Positions 8,429 to 19,327 of a stretch of DNA of 64,000 nucleotides are shown one piece after another. Position 1 is the first letter of the stretch, and every line of letters begins with the position of its first letter. A program made the translations under genes and the position numbers. The DNA is taken from positions 1 to 64,000 of the forward strand of contig NZ_BBIT01000010.1 in assembly GCF_000730625.1 (NCBI RefSeq). The letters are read 5' to 3'. The notes under the pieces were generated by a model. It searched no databases, was not told the origin of the DNA, and was given only the letters and a program-made list of their open reading frames with translations. This DNA is from Pseudomonas oryzihabitans NBRC 102199. Lineage in GTDB: Bacteria; Pseudomonadota; Gammaproteobacteria; Pseudomonadales; Pseudomonadaceae.

Positions 8429-9367
8429 ATGAAGCAGCTCGCCAGCCTCAACGCCATCATGTCGCGCCTGCACGCCAAGCAGCTGCGCCTGCTCATCGCT
8501 CTGGCGGAAAAGGGTTCGCTGCTCAATGCCGCGGAAGGCCTGGGGCTCACCCAGCCGGGCGCCAGCAAGGCGCTCAAAGAGCTGGAGTCCGCCCTCGGAG
8601 TGGAATTGTTCCTGCGCACCAATCGCGGCCTGCTGCCGACCCCGGCGGGTACCTGCGCCATTCGCTTCGCCCGGCTGATCCAGGCCGACCTGGACAATCT
8701 GCGCCTCGAACTCCACGCCATCGCCAGCGGCTCCGGCGGCAAGCTGGCCATCGGCACCATCATGGGCGCCGTGCCCCTGCTCACCCATGCCATCTCGCGG
8801 CTGCTGGACTTGCAGCCGCGGCTGTCCATCGAGGTGGTGGAAGACACCAGCACGACCCTGCTCGGCCTGATCGACCAGGGGCGGCTGGACGCGGCCATCT
8901 GTCGCCTGTCGGTCAGCGAGCGGCCGGAAAGCTACGACGCCCTGGTCATCAAGGACGAGTCCCTCGCGGTCATCGCCCACGCCGCCCATCCGGCCGCCCA
9001 GCGCGAGCGGGTCGAGTTGCGGGATCTCTCGGACAGTCGCTGGGTGGTCTATCGAGCCAACATGCCCATGAGACGCACCCTGGAACACGAATTCTTCGAG
9101 GCGCAGCTGCCCTTTCCGCTGCACCTGATCGAGACCACCTCGGCGCTGACCACCCTTTCGCTGTTGAGCCGCAATCCCCGGCTGGTGGCCCTGGTGTCGG
9201 TCGAGGTGGCGGACTATGTCTGCCAGCATGGCCTGGTCAGCCGCCTGCCGCTGGAGCTGAGGTCGCACAGCGAGCCCTATGAGCTGGTCTCGCGGCGCAG
9301 CGCCCAGCAGAATCCGGCGTTCGCGCTGCTGGTGGAATCGCTCTACGCCATCCAGCAGAAAGACTGA
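8429..9367 (+). CDS. LysR-family transcriptional regulator
   Basis: A 312-residue LysR-type regulator. The winged helix-turn-helix covers about residues 15-75 (LLNAAEGLGLTQPGASKALK), and the effector-binding substrate-binding-protein-like domain covers about 100-305. An ATG at 8459 would remove ten residues and is possible, since neither start has a strong ribosome site. It is transcribed toward the convergent D-lactate dehydrogenase gene with an 18-base gap. It probably controls the neighbouring leftward genes and perhaps the 13.9-kb divergent promoter, where the same GCGGTATAAC box is seen. The effector is unknown. Confidence 0.9.
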   Translation: MKQLASLNAIMSRLHAKQLRLLIALAEKGSLLNAAEGLGLTQPGASKALKELESALGVELFLRTNRGLLPTPAGTCAIRFARLIQADLDNLRLELHAIASGSGGKLAIGTIMGAVPLLTHAISRLLDLQPRLSIEVVEDTSTTLLGLIDQGRLDAAICRLSVSERPESYDALVIKDESLAVIAHAAHPAAQRERVELRDLSDSRWVVYRANMPMRRTLEHEFFEAQLPFPLHLIETTSALTTLSLLSRNPRLVALVSVEVADYVCQHGLVSRLPLELRSHSEPYELVSRRSAQQNPAFALLVESLYAIQQKD

Positions 9368-9385
9368 GCCGCCCCGCACGACCGC

Positions 9386-11155
9386 TCAGGACGTGCGACT
9401 CGTCTCCGCGGTCTCCGCCCGGGCCGCCTTCGCCACCGCGGCGATGGCATCGCCGGCATGCGCGGCGCAGCAGTCCTCCTGCCAGCGATGGCGCCGCGTC
9501 AGCTGCCCGATGCCCGGATTGAAGGCGTTGGTCGGATCGAGCTGGCGATAGTGCCGCTCCAGTTCCGGCGCCGCGGCGTAGAGGTGACCGACATTGTGCT
9601 CGGCGGGATAACGGGCGCCGCGAGCCTCCAGCAGGGCCAGCAGGCGACGCTTGAGCGCCGCGCAGTCCCGGCCCTTCTTCACCAGGTATTCCTGGTGCAG
9701 CACGTGGCAGAAGAAGTGCCCGCAATACATGGTCACCTCGATCTGCTCCGCCAGCTCCGGCGGCAGGGTCTCGAACCAGTCCTGGGTGTTGCGCGGCAGG
9801 GCGATGTCCAGGGCGAGGATGTCTTCCACGGTGTCCCGGTGCACCGCCCGGTAGCGATTCATGGCATTGCCGACCGCGAAGCGATTGAGGAAGGCGGCGT
9901 TGCCCTCCTCCAGGTCGCACTCGATGAAGTCCGCGTCGGCGCTGGGCAGCCAGGACTGCAGATAGGCGCGGGCCTCGTCAATGCCGTCTTCGCCCATCTT
10001 CAGCAGCAGATGGTGCTCGAAGCGCGCGGCAAAGGCGTTGAGGCGCGCCGGCAGGTGCTCCGGCAAGGGCGCCGCCAGACGTTGCAGCAGGCGATCGCCA
10101 AGCTGGGCACCCAGGCCCAGGCGTTCGCTCAGGGCATCGAAGCGAGTCTTCCAGGCAAAGGCTTGGGGCACCCGTTGCGCACCACAGCGCTGAATAAACA
10201 GGAACAGGTCCTTGCCGTAGGTACGACTGAGTTCGTAGGCCGTGCGGTGCATGTATTCGCCGGCGATGGGCAGCTGGGCGAAGTTGACCAGGATGTGCCG
10301 GCGGATGGCTTCCAGATCGGCGGCCCGATTGGAGCCGATGTAGAACACCCGGGTGTTGCGATCGGCGACGAAGGTATCCAGGCGCAGGGCGAACACGGCG
10401 ATCTTGCCCGCCGAACCCGAGGCTTCGTACAGCCGCCGCGGATCGGCGTTGTAGCGCGCCGGGGTGGCTGAGGCCACGTCGCGGACATGGCGGGCGTATT
10501 CGCGATCTGAGGCCATGGCCCCGGCCGGATCCTGCACGACGCTGTCGTCGAAGCGACCCTCGTCGAGTCGGCTAAGGATCTCCTCGGGGGTGTCGCCCAA
10601 GGCCAGGCCCAGGTGATTGACCAGTTGCAGCTGCCCGGCTTCATCGATGCGGGCGAACAGCGACAGCTGGGTGAAGGCCGGTCCGCGGCGGATCAGCGAG
10701 CCGCCAGAGTTGTTGCAAACGCCACCGGTGACGGAGGCGCCGATGCAGGTCGAGCCGATCACCGAATGCGGCTCGCGCCCCAGGGGTTTCAGTGTCGTCT
10801 CCAGCTGGCTCAGGGTCACACCCGGCTGGGACAGCACCTGTTCGCCCTGGCGCAGCAGGGCCAGGCGGGTCAGGCGTAGGGTGTTGATCAGCACCACCGG
10901 CCGGTCGTAGCCCTCGGCCACCGGGGTGGAGCCGCCGGTCAGGCCGGTGTTGGCCGCCTGGCAGATGATGATGGTGCCGGCGCTGTGGCAGCGCTGCAGC
11001 ACGCGCCACATCTCCAGCAGGGTGCCGGGCCGCACCACGGCGAGCACCGCCCCGCCGCCATAGCGGATGCCCAGGCGGAAGCGCCGGGTCGCCGCGTCGC
11101 CCTGCAGGACATGGCGCCGCCCGACGATGGTGTGCAACTCGCTGACCAGATCCAT
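9386..11155 (-). CDS. dld: Quinone-dependent D-lactate dehydrogenase
   Basis: A 589-residue peripheral membrane flavoenzyme that oxidises D-lactate to pyruvate and feeds electrons to quinone; E. coli Dld is similar in length. The FAD-binding domain fills about residues 10-240, with CQAANTGLTGGSTP and CIGASVTGGVCNNSGGSL matching the FAD-contacting segments. The C-terminal half is the membrane-binding and cap region specific to Dld rather than to glycolate oxidase GlcD. It lies downstream of an MFS transporter (80-base gap), suggesting a shared uptake-and-oxidation unit for a hydroxy acid. The end is convergent with the LysR gene. Confidence 0.92.
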   Translation of the reverse strand: MDLVSELHTIVGRRHVLQGDAATRRFRLGIRYGGGAVLAVVRPGTLLEMWRVLQRCHSAGTIIICQAANTGLTGGSTPVAEGYDRPVVLINTLRLTRLALLRQGEQVLSQPGVTLSQLETTLKPLGREPHSVIGSTCIGASVTGGVCNNSGGSLIRRGPAFTQLSLFARIDEAGQLQLVNHLGLALGDTPEEILSRLDEGRFDDSVVQDPAGAMASDREYARHVRDVASATPARYNADPRRLYEASGSAGKIAVFALRLDTFVADRNTRVFYIGSNRAADLEAIRRHILVNFAQLPIAGEYMHRTAYELSRTYGKDLFLFIQRCGAQRVPQAFAWKTRFDALSERLGLGAQLGDRLLQRLAAPLPEHLPARLNAFAARFEHHLLLKMGEDGIDEARAYLQSWLPSADADFIECDLEEGNAAFLNRFAVGNAMNRYRAVHRDTVEDILALDIALPRNTQDWFETLPPELAEQIEVTMYCGHFFCHVLHQEYLVKKGRDCAALKRRLLALLEARGARYPAEHNVGHLYAAAPELERHYRQLDPTNAFNPGIGQLTRRHRWQEDCCAAHAGDAIAAVAKAARAETAETSRTS

Positions 11156-11234
11156 GACGTCCTCTTCACTGACAAGGAAAGCGGCAGCGAAGGATAGTCG
11201 CTTCCGCTCGAAAGGCGCGGCTGGCGCGGCGTGG

Positions 11235-12578
11235 CTACTCGGCCAGCAGCCCGGTAGTCGACGGCGCGGGCCGGCGGGTCACCCACAGCATCAGCGCCGC
11301 GCACCCCAGCAGGCAACCCCCGAGCAGCATCAGCCCGACCTGCGCCGAGCCGAACAGCGTGGTCAGCAACCCCAGCAGATAGGGCCCGGCGAAGCCGCCG
11401 AGATTGCCGAAGGAGTTGATGATGGCGATGCCGGCCGCGGCGGCGGCGCCCTGCAGAAAGGCCCCGGGCAGCCCCCAGAACAGGGCGATGGCGCTCAGGC
11501 TGCCACCCACGGCGAAGGCGACACCGAGGATCATCAGCAGCAGGTGCTGGGGAAAGGCCGCGCAGAGGATCAGGCCGATCCCGGCCAGCACCGACATCAG
11601 GGCGCCATAGGCGCGCTGGTTACCCGTGCGCTGGGCCTGGCGGGTGACCCAGACCATGGTCGCCGCGCCGAACACATAGGGGATGGCGGTGATGAGCCCG
11701 ATGTCCAGGACCGAGGCCACCCCGGCGTTCTTGATGATGGTCGGCACCCAGAAATTGATGCCGTAGTTGCCAAGCATCAGCAGGACGTAGATGACCGTGA
11801 GCAGCCAGATGATGGGCAGGGCATACAGCCGCTTGAGGGCGATGCGCGGCTTTTCCGCGGCCTCCAGGGCCAGACGCCGGGTGAGTTCGGCCTTTTCCTG
11901 CTGGTTCAGCCACCGGGCGTCCTGGATGCCGTTGTCCAGCAGCCAGAGCACCACCACCCCGACCACCACGGCCGGCACCGCCTCGATGACGAACATCCAC
12001 TGCCAGCCCGCCAGTAGGCCGTTGCTGCCCATGTAGTACATGATGGCGCCGCTGAGCGGACCACCAAAGATGAAGGACACCGGATTGCCGAGGATGACGA
12101 TGGCCATCATGCGGCTGTGCAGCGCCGCGGGAAACCAGTAGGTCAGGTAGAGGATGACCCCGGGAAAGAAGCCCGCCTCGCAGACGCCGAGCAGGAATCT
12201 CAGGCCATAGAAGGTCAGTTCGTGGCTGATGCCCAGCAACTGGGCAATGGGCCCGGTGAAGGCCATCAGCGACGAGACCAGGCCCCAGGTGATCATGATG
12301 CGGGCGATCCACAGCTTGGCGCCGACGCGATGCAGCATCAGGTTGCTGGGGACCTCGAAGAGGAAGTAACCGATAAAGAAGATACCAGCGCCCAGGCCGT
12401 AAGCCGCATCGGACATGCCGAGGTCGCTGAGCATGGCAAGCTTGGCGAAGCCGACGTTGACCCTATCGAGATAGGCGATGATGTAACCGAGCAGCAGCAG
12501 CGGCAACACGCGCCAGGCGACCTTGCGATAGAGCGGATCGAATTGCACCGGGGATGCGGCGGTACTGGGATGGGCCAT
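11235..12578 (-). CDS. MFS transporter, anion:cation symporter type
   Basis: A 447-residue inner-membrane carrier with twelve predicted transmembrane segments. The segment LLLLGYIIAYLDRVNVGFAK and the motif FFIGYFLFEVPSNLM are typical of the ACS branch that imports organic anions such as hexuronates, phthalate or tartrate with protons. The central cytoplasmic loop, around residues 195-240, contains a charged stretch (NQQEKAELTRRLALEAAEK). It stands between the iron alcohol dehydrogenase and dld on the same strand, so it probably brings in their substrate. The exact substrate cannot be read from sequence. Confidence 0.9.
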   Translation of the reverse strand: MAHPSTAASPVQFDPLYRKVAWRVLPLLLLGYIIAYLDRVNVGFAKLAMLSDLGMSDAAYGLGAGIFFIGYFLFEVPSNLMLHRVGAKLWIARIMITWGLVSSLMAFTGPIAQLLGISHELTFYGLRFLLGVCEAGFFPGVILYLTYWFPAALHSRMMAIVILGNPVSFIFGGPLSGAIMYYMGSNGLLAGWQWMFVIEAVPAVVVGVVVLWLLDNGIQDARWLNQQEKAELTRRLALEAAEKPRIALKRLYALPIIWLLTVIYVLLMLGNYGINFWVPTIIKNAGVASVLDIGLITAIPYVFGAATMVWVTRQAQRTGNQRAYGALMSVLAGIGLILCAAFPQHLLLMILGVAFAVGGSLSAIALFWGLPGAFLQGAAAAAGIAIINSFGNLGGFAGPYLLGLLTTLFGSAQVGLMLLGGCLLGCAALMLWVTRRPAPSTTGLLAE

Positions 12579-12738
12579 GATGTTTCGCGTCCTTTAATTG
12601 TTGTGATTGTCGCGAGGGTCTTGCAGAACGGCTGTCGGTCATCCGCAGCCCACTACCCGCCCGGAACGAGTCGAGGCGCAGGGCAGGACGGCGGATGGCA
12701 CTGCAGCGGAAGGGCTTGCCGCTAGGGAAGTCGGGGCC

Positions 12739-13875
<1,137 letters not shown>

Positions 13876-14090
13876 GACCCGTCCTGTTATTCTTGAAATT
13901 GATAGACGGCCCGACTATAGCGAGGCGCCTCCCGGCCAAATACTGAGAGGTAGCGATAGCGGTATAACCAGGAGGCAACCCAGCCTGTTCAGCTAAAGCC
14001 GGCATAGCCCTGCCTCCCCTGCCGGACGCCCTCCCCACAGCGATGGCCGGGCCCGCTCTCCCGGGCGCCGCCGCTTTCCCTGGAGTCTCG
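13876..14090. promoter_or_regulatory. Divergent promoter region with GCGGTATAAC box
   Basis: This gap separates the leftward alcohol dehydrogenase and the rightward carbon-nitrogen hydrolase. It holds GATAGCGGTATAACCAGG near 13955-13972, whose core GCGGTATAAC is identical to the box at 8410-8419 before the LysR gene. Nearby CTATAGCGAGG (13915-13925) is a weaker relative. No gene is seen in the gap. Confidence 0.4.
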
Positions 14091-14840
14091 ATGCCCACCC
14101 CTACCCTGGCCGCCGCCCAATCCGTTTCGCTCGCCGGCGACCTCGCCGCCAATCTGCGCACCCATCTCGACTTCATCACCGCGGCTGCCGACGTCGGGGT
14201 GGAGCTCCTGCTGTTTCCGGAACTGTCCCTGACCGGCTATGAGCCGACCCTGGCGGCAGGGCTGACGCTGGAAAGCAGCGATGCGCGCCTGCTGCCGCTG
14301 CGAGACGCCTGCCGCGCGGCCGGGCTGACGGCCGTGGTCGGAGCGCCCGTGCGGGGCGTGGCGGGATTGCAGATCGGCGCGCTGATCCTGGGCGCCGATG
14401 GCCGCTGCCATGTCCATACCAAGGAGTACCTGCATCCGGGCGAGGCGCCGCCCTTCGTGCCCGGCGATGGCGGGGACTTGCTGGAGGTGCGCGGGCTGAA
14501 GGCCGCCCTGGCCATCTGCGCCGACAGCAATCACGAGGCCCATGCCGATGGCGCCCATGCCCGCGGCGCCGATCTCTACCTGGCCTCGGCGGTGATAGGT
14601 CCGACCGGCTATCCCGCCGACAGCGCGCGCCTGGCCGGCCATGCCCGACGCCTGGGCATGCTGGTGCTCCTGGCCAATCACGGCGCGCCCACCGGCGGCT
14701 ATGCCTGCGTGGGCCGCAGCGCCTTCTGGCAGGCCGATGGCGGGTGCCTGGTCGCGGCGCCAGGCGACGGTCCCTGCCTGGTGATCGTCCGGCAGGTCGC
14801 CGGTGCCTGGCAGGGCGAAATCCGCACCGTGCGACCCTGA
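14091..14840 (+). CDS. Carbon-nitrogen hydrolase (nitrilase superfamily)
   Basis: A 249-residue hydrolase of the nitrilase/omega-amidase superfamily, which cleaves C-N bonds of amides. The catalytic triad is complete: Glu44 in FPELSLTGYE, Lys111 in TKEYLH and Cys143 in AICADSNH. The protein is short but spans the whole domain. I chose ATG 14091, preceded by TGGAG five bases upstream, over the in-frame ATG at 14043. It is divergent from the alcohol dehydrogenase and shares a promoter region with it, so it may take part in the same catabolic process; the substrate is not known. Confidence 0.9.
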   Translation: MPTPTLAAAQSVSLAGDLAANLRTHLDFITAAADVGVELLLFPELSLTGYEPTLAAGLTLESSDARLLPLRDACRAAGLTAVVGAPVRGVAGLQIGALILGADGRCHVHTKEYLHPGEAPPFVPGDGGDLLEVRGLKAALAICADSNHEAHADGAHARGADLYLASAVIGPTGYPADSARLAGHARRLGMLVLLANHGAPTGGYACVGRSAFWQADGGCLVAAPGDGPCLVIVRQVAGAWQGEIRTVRP

Positions 14841-14931
14841 TCGCCGCACGGCGCAATCCTCTGACCGGAAAGCGGCTGCCAGGTCACGGCGCGACTGGAT
14901 TCGCGTCCCGATATCCCGCGCCTCCTGCGAC

Positions 14932-14958
14932 TAAAGGTCACACGTCAGACGCCGATAA
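14932..14958 (+). promoter_or_regulatory. FliA (sigma-28) flagellar/chemotaxis promoter
   Basis: TAAAGGTC (14932-14939), an 11-base spacer, and a perfect GCCGATAA (14951-14958) match the sigma-28 consensus in both boxes and spacing. It lies 80 bases before the chemoreceptor start, so the receptor is probably expressed with the late flagellar genes. Confidence 0.88.
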
Positions 14959-15038
14959 GGCTCTGACATCCTCGTTCAGAACACCGCCAAGGATGCCTTT
15001 CGCAGCGTGAACGACGCTGTAACCGCAGGAGCGACACC

Positions 15039-17039
15039 ATGGCCTTGAACACCATTCGGACCCGCTACACCCTGATCTTCCTCGGCTTCATCGGCGCGAC
15101 CCTCGCGGCCACCGTCATCGGCATTCGCCTGTGGGTGACGCCGGACCTGGTCGCCGCCGGTGAATCCGCCGTGCTCACCCGCGTCAACGAGGTGGGCACC
15201 CGCATCTATCGCGAACTCAACCAGATCCAGGCGCAGCAGCGCTCCATCACCCAGACCGTGCCGCTGCTGGACAGCGCCGCCATCGACCGGGTGCTGCCCG
15301 GCCTGGTGGACCAGTACGGCGATGCCAAGGTGTTCGGCGGCGGCATCTGGCCGCTGCCCAACCAGCGCGAGCAGGGTCGCGACAAGTTCAGCACCTTCTA
15401 TCACCGCGATGCCGGCGGAAAGCTGATCGTCAACACGCACTGGAACTCCCCCGAGTCGCTCAACTACTGGGAGCAACCCTGGTTCCAGGCTGGCCTCAAG
15501 GCTCCCGCCGGCCAGTGCGTCTGGGCCGCCGCCTACAAGGACGCCGCCAGCGCCGAGCCGCGCACCAACTGCGCCATGGCCATCCAGCGCGACGGCAAGG
15601 CCTTTGGCGTCTCGACCATCGACCTCACCCTGGGCTTCTTCAACCCCCTGGTGGACAGCCTGCGCAAGGAACTCGACGACACCGACATGATGATCGTCGA
15701 GGCCGACGGCAAGATCCTCAGCAACCTCAGCGAACTCGGCGATTCGCAGATCCTGAACAACGTCTCGGCCTATGCCACCCGTTCGCCCTTCGTCGCCGCC
15801 ATCCAGCAGAACCTCGGCAAGCTCAAGGGCGAGGCCGTGGTGCGCGACACCTATGTCGACGAGCACGGCACGCCCCACACCTTCTTCCTGCGCCCGCTGG
15901 CCGGCACCCCCTGGCTGCTGGCCACGGCGCTGCCCACCTCGCTCATCGCGGCGACCAACACCGGTATCCTCAAGACCCTGGCGGCGATCCAGCTGCCGCT
16001 GGTCCTGCTGCTGGTAGGCATCATGGTGCTGGCGCTCGGCAAGCTGATGGGTCGCCTGGGCCTGCTGCAACGCAACATCGAATCCCTGTCCGCCGGCGAC
16101 GCCGACCTGACCCGGCGCATCCCGGTGCACGGCCAGGACGAGGTGGACGCGGTGGCCGGCGCGGTCAACGGCTTCATCGGCTATCTGCAGCGGCTGATCG
16201 GCGAGGTGGGCGACGCCACCGACCGCATCGACACCGGTCTCAAGCAACTGCACGGCCAGGCCCAGCAGAACGGTGCCATCCTGGCCCGCCATGCCAGCGA
16301 GACCGACCAGGCGGTGACCGCCATCACCGAGATGAGCGCCACCTCCGACTCCGTGGCGCGCAGTGCCAGCGATACCGCCACCCTCACCCAGGCCGCCAAC
16401 GGCCAGGCCGAGCGTTCCCGCGCGGTGGTCCAGCAGGCCTCGGCCAGCGTGCTGGCCCTGGTGGATCAGGTGGAAGACGCCACCCTCAAGGTGCAGGCCA
16501 TGCAGAGCGATGCCCAGCGCATCAACGACGTGCTCGGGGTGATCGGCGGGATTGCCGGTCAGACCAACCTGCTGGCGCTCAACGCGGCCATTGAGGCGGC
16601 CCGGGCCGGCGAACAGGGTCGCGGCTTCGCGGTGGTGGCCGACGAGGTCCGCGCCCTGGCCGGCCGTACCCAGCAGAGCACCGCCGAGATCAACGAGATG
16701 CTCAACCGGTTGCAGCAGGGGGTGAGTTCCGCGGTCGCGGCCATGGAAATGACCAAGGCCAGTTGCCAGAGCACTGCCGAGCGCACCCGCGAGGTCACCG
16801 AAGGCCTGGACGAGATGAGCGGTTCGGTGGTGCGCATCAGCGATCTCTCAACTCAGATCGCCGCAGCGGCCGAAGAGCAGAGCGTGGTGGCCGGCGAGAT
16901 CAACCAGAACATGGTTGCCGTGCGCCATATCGTCGACGACCTGGTCACCAGCGGTCAGCGCACCGCCGAGAGTACCGCGGCGGTGCAGTCGTCCAACGAG
17001 CAGCTGATCGCGGTGGTCCGGCGCTTCCGGGTGAGGTGA
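15039..17039 (+). CDS. Methyl-accepting chemotaxis protein with Cache sensor
   Basis: A 666-residue transmembrane chemoreceptor. TM1 is about residues 11-30, a large periplasmic double-Cache-type ligand domain runs to about 305, and TM2 ([15 protein letters not shown]) follows. A HAMP domain begins near 335, and the cytoplasmic signalling hairpin contains the conserved tip [20 protein letters not shown] and the block [18 protein letters not shown]. It ends in VVRRFRV with no C-terminal CheR/CheB-binding pentapeptide. AGGAG lies seven bases before the ATG. A sigma-28 promoter precedes it and an intrinsic terminator follows. The ligand is unknown; Cache receptors often bind amino acids or organic acids. 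Confidence 0.95.
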   Translation: MALNTIRTRYTLIFLGFIGATLAATVIGIRLWVTPDLVAAGESAVLTRVNEVGTRIYRELNQIQAQQRSITQTVPLLDSAAIDRVLPGLVDQYGDAKVFGGGIWPLPNQREQGRDKFSTFYHRDAGGKLIVNTHWNSPESLNYWEQPWFQAGLKAPAGQCVWAAAYKDAASAEPRTNCAMAIQRDGKAFGVSTIDLTLGFFNPLVDSLRKELDDTDMMIVEADGKILSNLSELGDSQILNNVSAYATRSPFVAAIQQNLGKLKGEAVVRDTYVDEHGTPHTFFLRPLAGTPWLLATALPTSLIAATNTGILKTLAAIQLPLVLLLVGIMVLALGKLMGRLGLLQRNIESLSAGDADLTRRIPVHGQDEVDAVAGAVNGFIGYLQRLIGEVGDATDRIDTGLKQLHGQAQQNGAILARHASETDQAVTAITEMSATSDSVARSASDTATLTQAANGQAERSRAVVQQASASVLALVDQVEDATLKVQAMQSDAQRINDVLGVIGGIAGQTNLLALNAAIEAARAGEQGRGFAVVADEVRALAGRTQQSTAEINEMLNRLQQGVSSAVAAMEMTKASCQSTAERTREVTEGLDEMSGSVVRISDLSTQIAAAAEEQSVVAGEINQNMVAVRHIVDDLVTSGQRTAESTAAVQSSNEQLIAVVRRFRVR

Positions 17040-17057
17040 CCCGAGCGTCGCGACAGG

Positions 17058-17087
17058 AAAAAGCCGGGCACTGCGCCCGGCTTTTTC
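17058..17087 (+). terminator. Intrinsic terminator after chemoreceptor gene
   Basis: The arms AAAAAGCCGGGC and GCCCGGCTTTTT form a strong 12-bp stem around a six-base loop, with the 3' arm ending in five T residues. It lies 19 bases after the receptor stop codon. Confidence 0.92.
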
Positions 17088-17092
17088 GTTTC

Positions 17093-17234
17093 AGAACCTG
17101 TTCACGATCTCGCGAGCTAGAGACAAACAAGGCAAAAACGCCTGAGGAAGCGGAGTTTACAAGTGGTAAATGAGCATTCCGAAGGCGTTTTTAACGCAGT
17201 TTGGCCGACGCGCAGCAGATCGTGGATAGGTTCT
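17093..17234. repeat. Structured 142-bp repeat, copy 1 (MITE-like)
   Basis: The terminal arms AGAACCTGTTCACGATCT (17093-17110) and AGATCGTGGATAGGTTCT (17217-17234) pair over 18 positions, with two G-U pairs. Inside is a second stem AAAAACGCC/GGCGTTTTT and a central hairpin TTTAC-AAGTG-GTAAA. A second copy lies at 27442-27583 with compensatory changes in the stems. The element ends on the first base of the BetT-type gene's stop codon read from the other strand. No transposase is present. Function unknown. Confidence 0.88.
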
Positions 17235-19207
17235 CAGCCCACCAGATGCAGAAAATGCATATGGCGCTCGTACTGGTCGAGGATGTCGCCGATGACGTCC
17301 TCGCGGGACCAGCCCATGACGTCATGGTCCTGGCCACCCTCGCGCAGATAGACCTGGGCGCGGAAGTACTTGCGCTCCTCCCCCGGCTCGCTGCCCATGA
17401 CGAAACTGGGCATGGCGTAGGCGTGGGGTCTGACCTGGTAGACGAACTCGGGCTGCTCGGCCGGACCGACATACAGCCGCACCCCGCCATCCTCGCGGTC
17501 TTCCACGCCACAGACATAGCCCTGCTTGCGCCACTCCTCGGCCACCGCCAGGCAAGCCGGCTTGGCCACCTCGCCGATGAAGCGCACCACGTGGCTGCGC
17601 CGCGGAAACATCGCCAGACCGCGCAGGCGGCGCTGCCAGCCGCCCGGCGTACGGCTGGTGGGCGGGGTGAGACTCAGCGACTGATGGCGCAGGCCGCGCT
17701 TGGTGGCGTCCAGCTTCAGGGCCTTGAGCAGGCCATGCATGCTGAACAGCAGGGCGAGGGTGAACGGCAGGGCACTGGCGATGGTGGCGGTCTGCAGGGC
17801 CTTGAGACCATCGGCCAGCAGCAGCGCGATGGCCACCAGCCCCATGCTGGCGCCCCAGAACACCCGCTGCCAGACCGGCGTCTGGTCCTGGCCGCCGGAG
17901 GCCAGCATGTCCACCACCATGGCGCCGGAATCGGCGGAGGTGACAAAGAACACCACCACCATGACGATGGCGATCAGCGAGATCACGCTGGCGAAGGGGA
18001 AGTGCTCGAGGAAGGCGAACAGCGCCAGGGAGCTGTCCTGGGATACCGCGGCGGCCAGATCGGTGATGCCCTCGGTGAGGATCATGTGGATCGCCGTGTT
18101 GCCGAACACCGTCATCCACAGCAGGGTGAAGCCGGCCGGCACCAGCAGCACGCCGGAGACGAATTCGCGGATGGTCCGCCCGCGCGAGATGCGCGCGATG
18201 AACAGCCCGACGAAGGGCGACCAGGCCAGCCACCAGCCCCAGTAGAACAGCGTCCAGCCGCCGATCCAGTCGGTGGGTCGATAGGCGTTGAGGTTGAGGG
18301 TGCGGCTGACGATCTCGCTGAGATAGCCCCCGGTGTTCTCGACGAAGGTCTGCAGGATCAGCACCGTGGGGCCGAGGATGACCACGGTCAGCATCAGCAG
18401 CACCGCCAGGCCCAGATTGAGCTCCGACAGCCGCCGGACGCCCTTGTCCAGCCCCGAGACCACCGAGAGGGTGGCCAGCGCCGTGGTGACGACGATCAGG
18501 CCGATCTGCACCGGGGTGGACACCGGCACGCCGAACAGCACGTTGAGCCCGGTGTTGATCTGCGAGACGCCGAAGCCCAGGGAGGTGGCGACGCCCAGCA
18601 CCGTGCCGATGATGGCGAAGATGTCCACGGCATGGCCGATGGGCCCATGGATGCGCTCGCCGATCAGCGGATAGAGCGCCGATCTCAGGGTCAGCGGCAG
18701 GCCGTGGCGATAGCTGAAGTAGGCCAGGATCAGGGCGACGATGGCATAGATCGACCAGGCGTGCAGGCCCCAGTGGAAGAAGGTGATGCGCATGGCCTGG
18801 CGCGCGGCGTCCACCGTCTGGCCATCGGCATAGGGCGGGTTGAGAAAGTGCATCACCGGCTCGGCGACGCCAAAGAACATAAGACCGATGCCCATGCCGG
18901 CGGAAAACAGCATGGCGAACCAGGTGGTGTTGGCGTAGTCCGGCTCACTATGGTCCGGGCCGAGCTTGATGTCGCCATAGCGACTCATGCCGAGAAACAC
19001 CACGGTGCCGAGGATGATGGCCACGGCGAGGATGTAGAACCAGCTGAGGTTGGTGATGATCCAGCCCTGGATGGCGGCGAACAGCCACTGGGCGTTGGCC
19101 TGGAACAGGCTGGCATAGAGCACCAGCACGAGTAGCAGCAAGGTCGAGGTCCAGAAGACCGGAGGACTGAAGGTGGGACGAGCGGCGGATTCTCCCTGGC
19201 CGGTCAT
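17234..19207 (-). CDS. betT: BCCT-family choline/betaine transporter
   Basis: A 657-residue inner-membrane transporter of the betaine-choline-carnitine family with twelve transmembrane segments and a cytoplasmic C-terminal extension of about 150 residues, as in BetT. Diagnostic segments are FSAGMGIGLMFFGVAEP, the conserved block near residue 180 (FFHWGLHAWSIYAIVALI) and FYWGWWLAWSPFVGLFIARI. It is predicted to import choline for glycine betaine synthesis under osmotic stress. I chose ATG 19207, with AGGAG seven bases upstream, rather than the ATG at 19225. No bet oxidation genes are in the window. Its 3' end abuts repeat copy 1. Confidence 0.92.
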   Translation of the reverse strand: MTGQGESAARPTFSPPVFWTSTLLLLVLVLYASLFQANAQWLFAAIQGWIITNLSWFYILAVAIILGTVVFLGMSRYGDIKLGPDHSEPDYANTTWFAMLFSAGMGIGLMFFGVAEPVMHFLNPPYADGQTVDAARQAMRITFFHWGLHAWSIYAIVALILAYFSYRHGLPLTLRSALYPLIGERIHGPIGHAVDIFAIIGTVLGVATSLGFGVSQINTGLNVLFGVPVSTPVQIGLIVVTTALATLSVVSGLDKGVRRLSELNLGLAVLLMLTVVILGPTVLILQTFVENTGGYLSEIVSRTLNLNAYRPTDWIGGWTLFYWGWWLAWSPFVGLFIARISRGRTIREFVSGVLLVPAGFTLLWMTVFGNTAIHMILTEGITDLAAAVSQDSSLALFAFLEHFPFASVISLIAIVMVVVFFVTSADSGAMVVDMLASGGQDQTPVWQRVFWGASMGLVAIALLLADGLKALQTATIASALPFTLALLFSMHGLLKALKLDATKRGLRHQSLSLTPPTSRTPGGWQRRLRGLAMFPRRSHVVRFIGEVAKPACLAVAEEWRKQGYVCGVEDREDGGVRLYVGPAEQPEFVYQVRPHAYAMPSFVMGSEPGEERKYFRAQVYLREGGQDHDVMGWSREDVIGDILDQYERHMHFLHLVG

Positions 19208-19327
19208 AAAAGGGCTCCTGTTCATGAAGTGCGCACAGGTTGACTGCCCTCGCCCGTGATCGTTTCGCTGGCGACGCTGCGGGAAGGGCGCATGCCGCTG
19301 TGTGCTACCGCACCAATCGCTGGGGCG

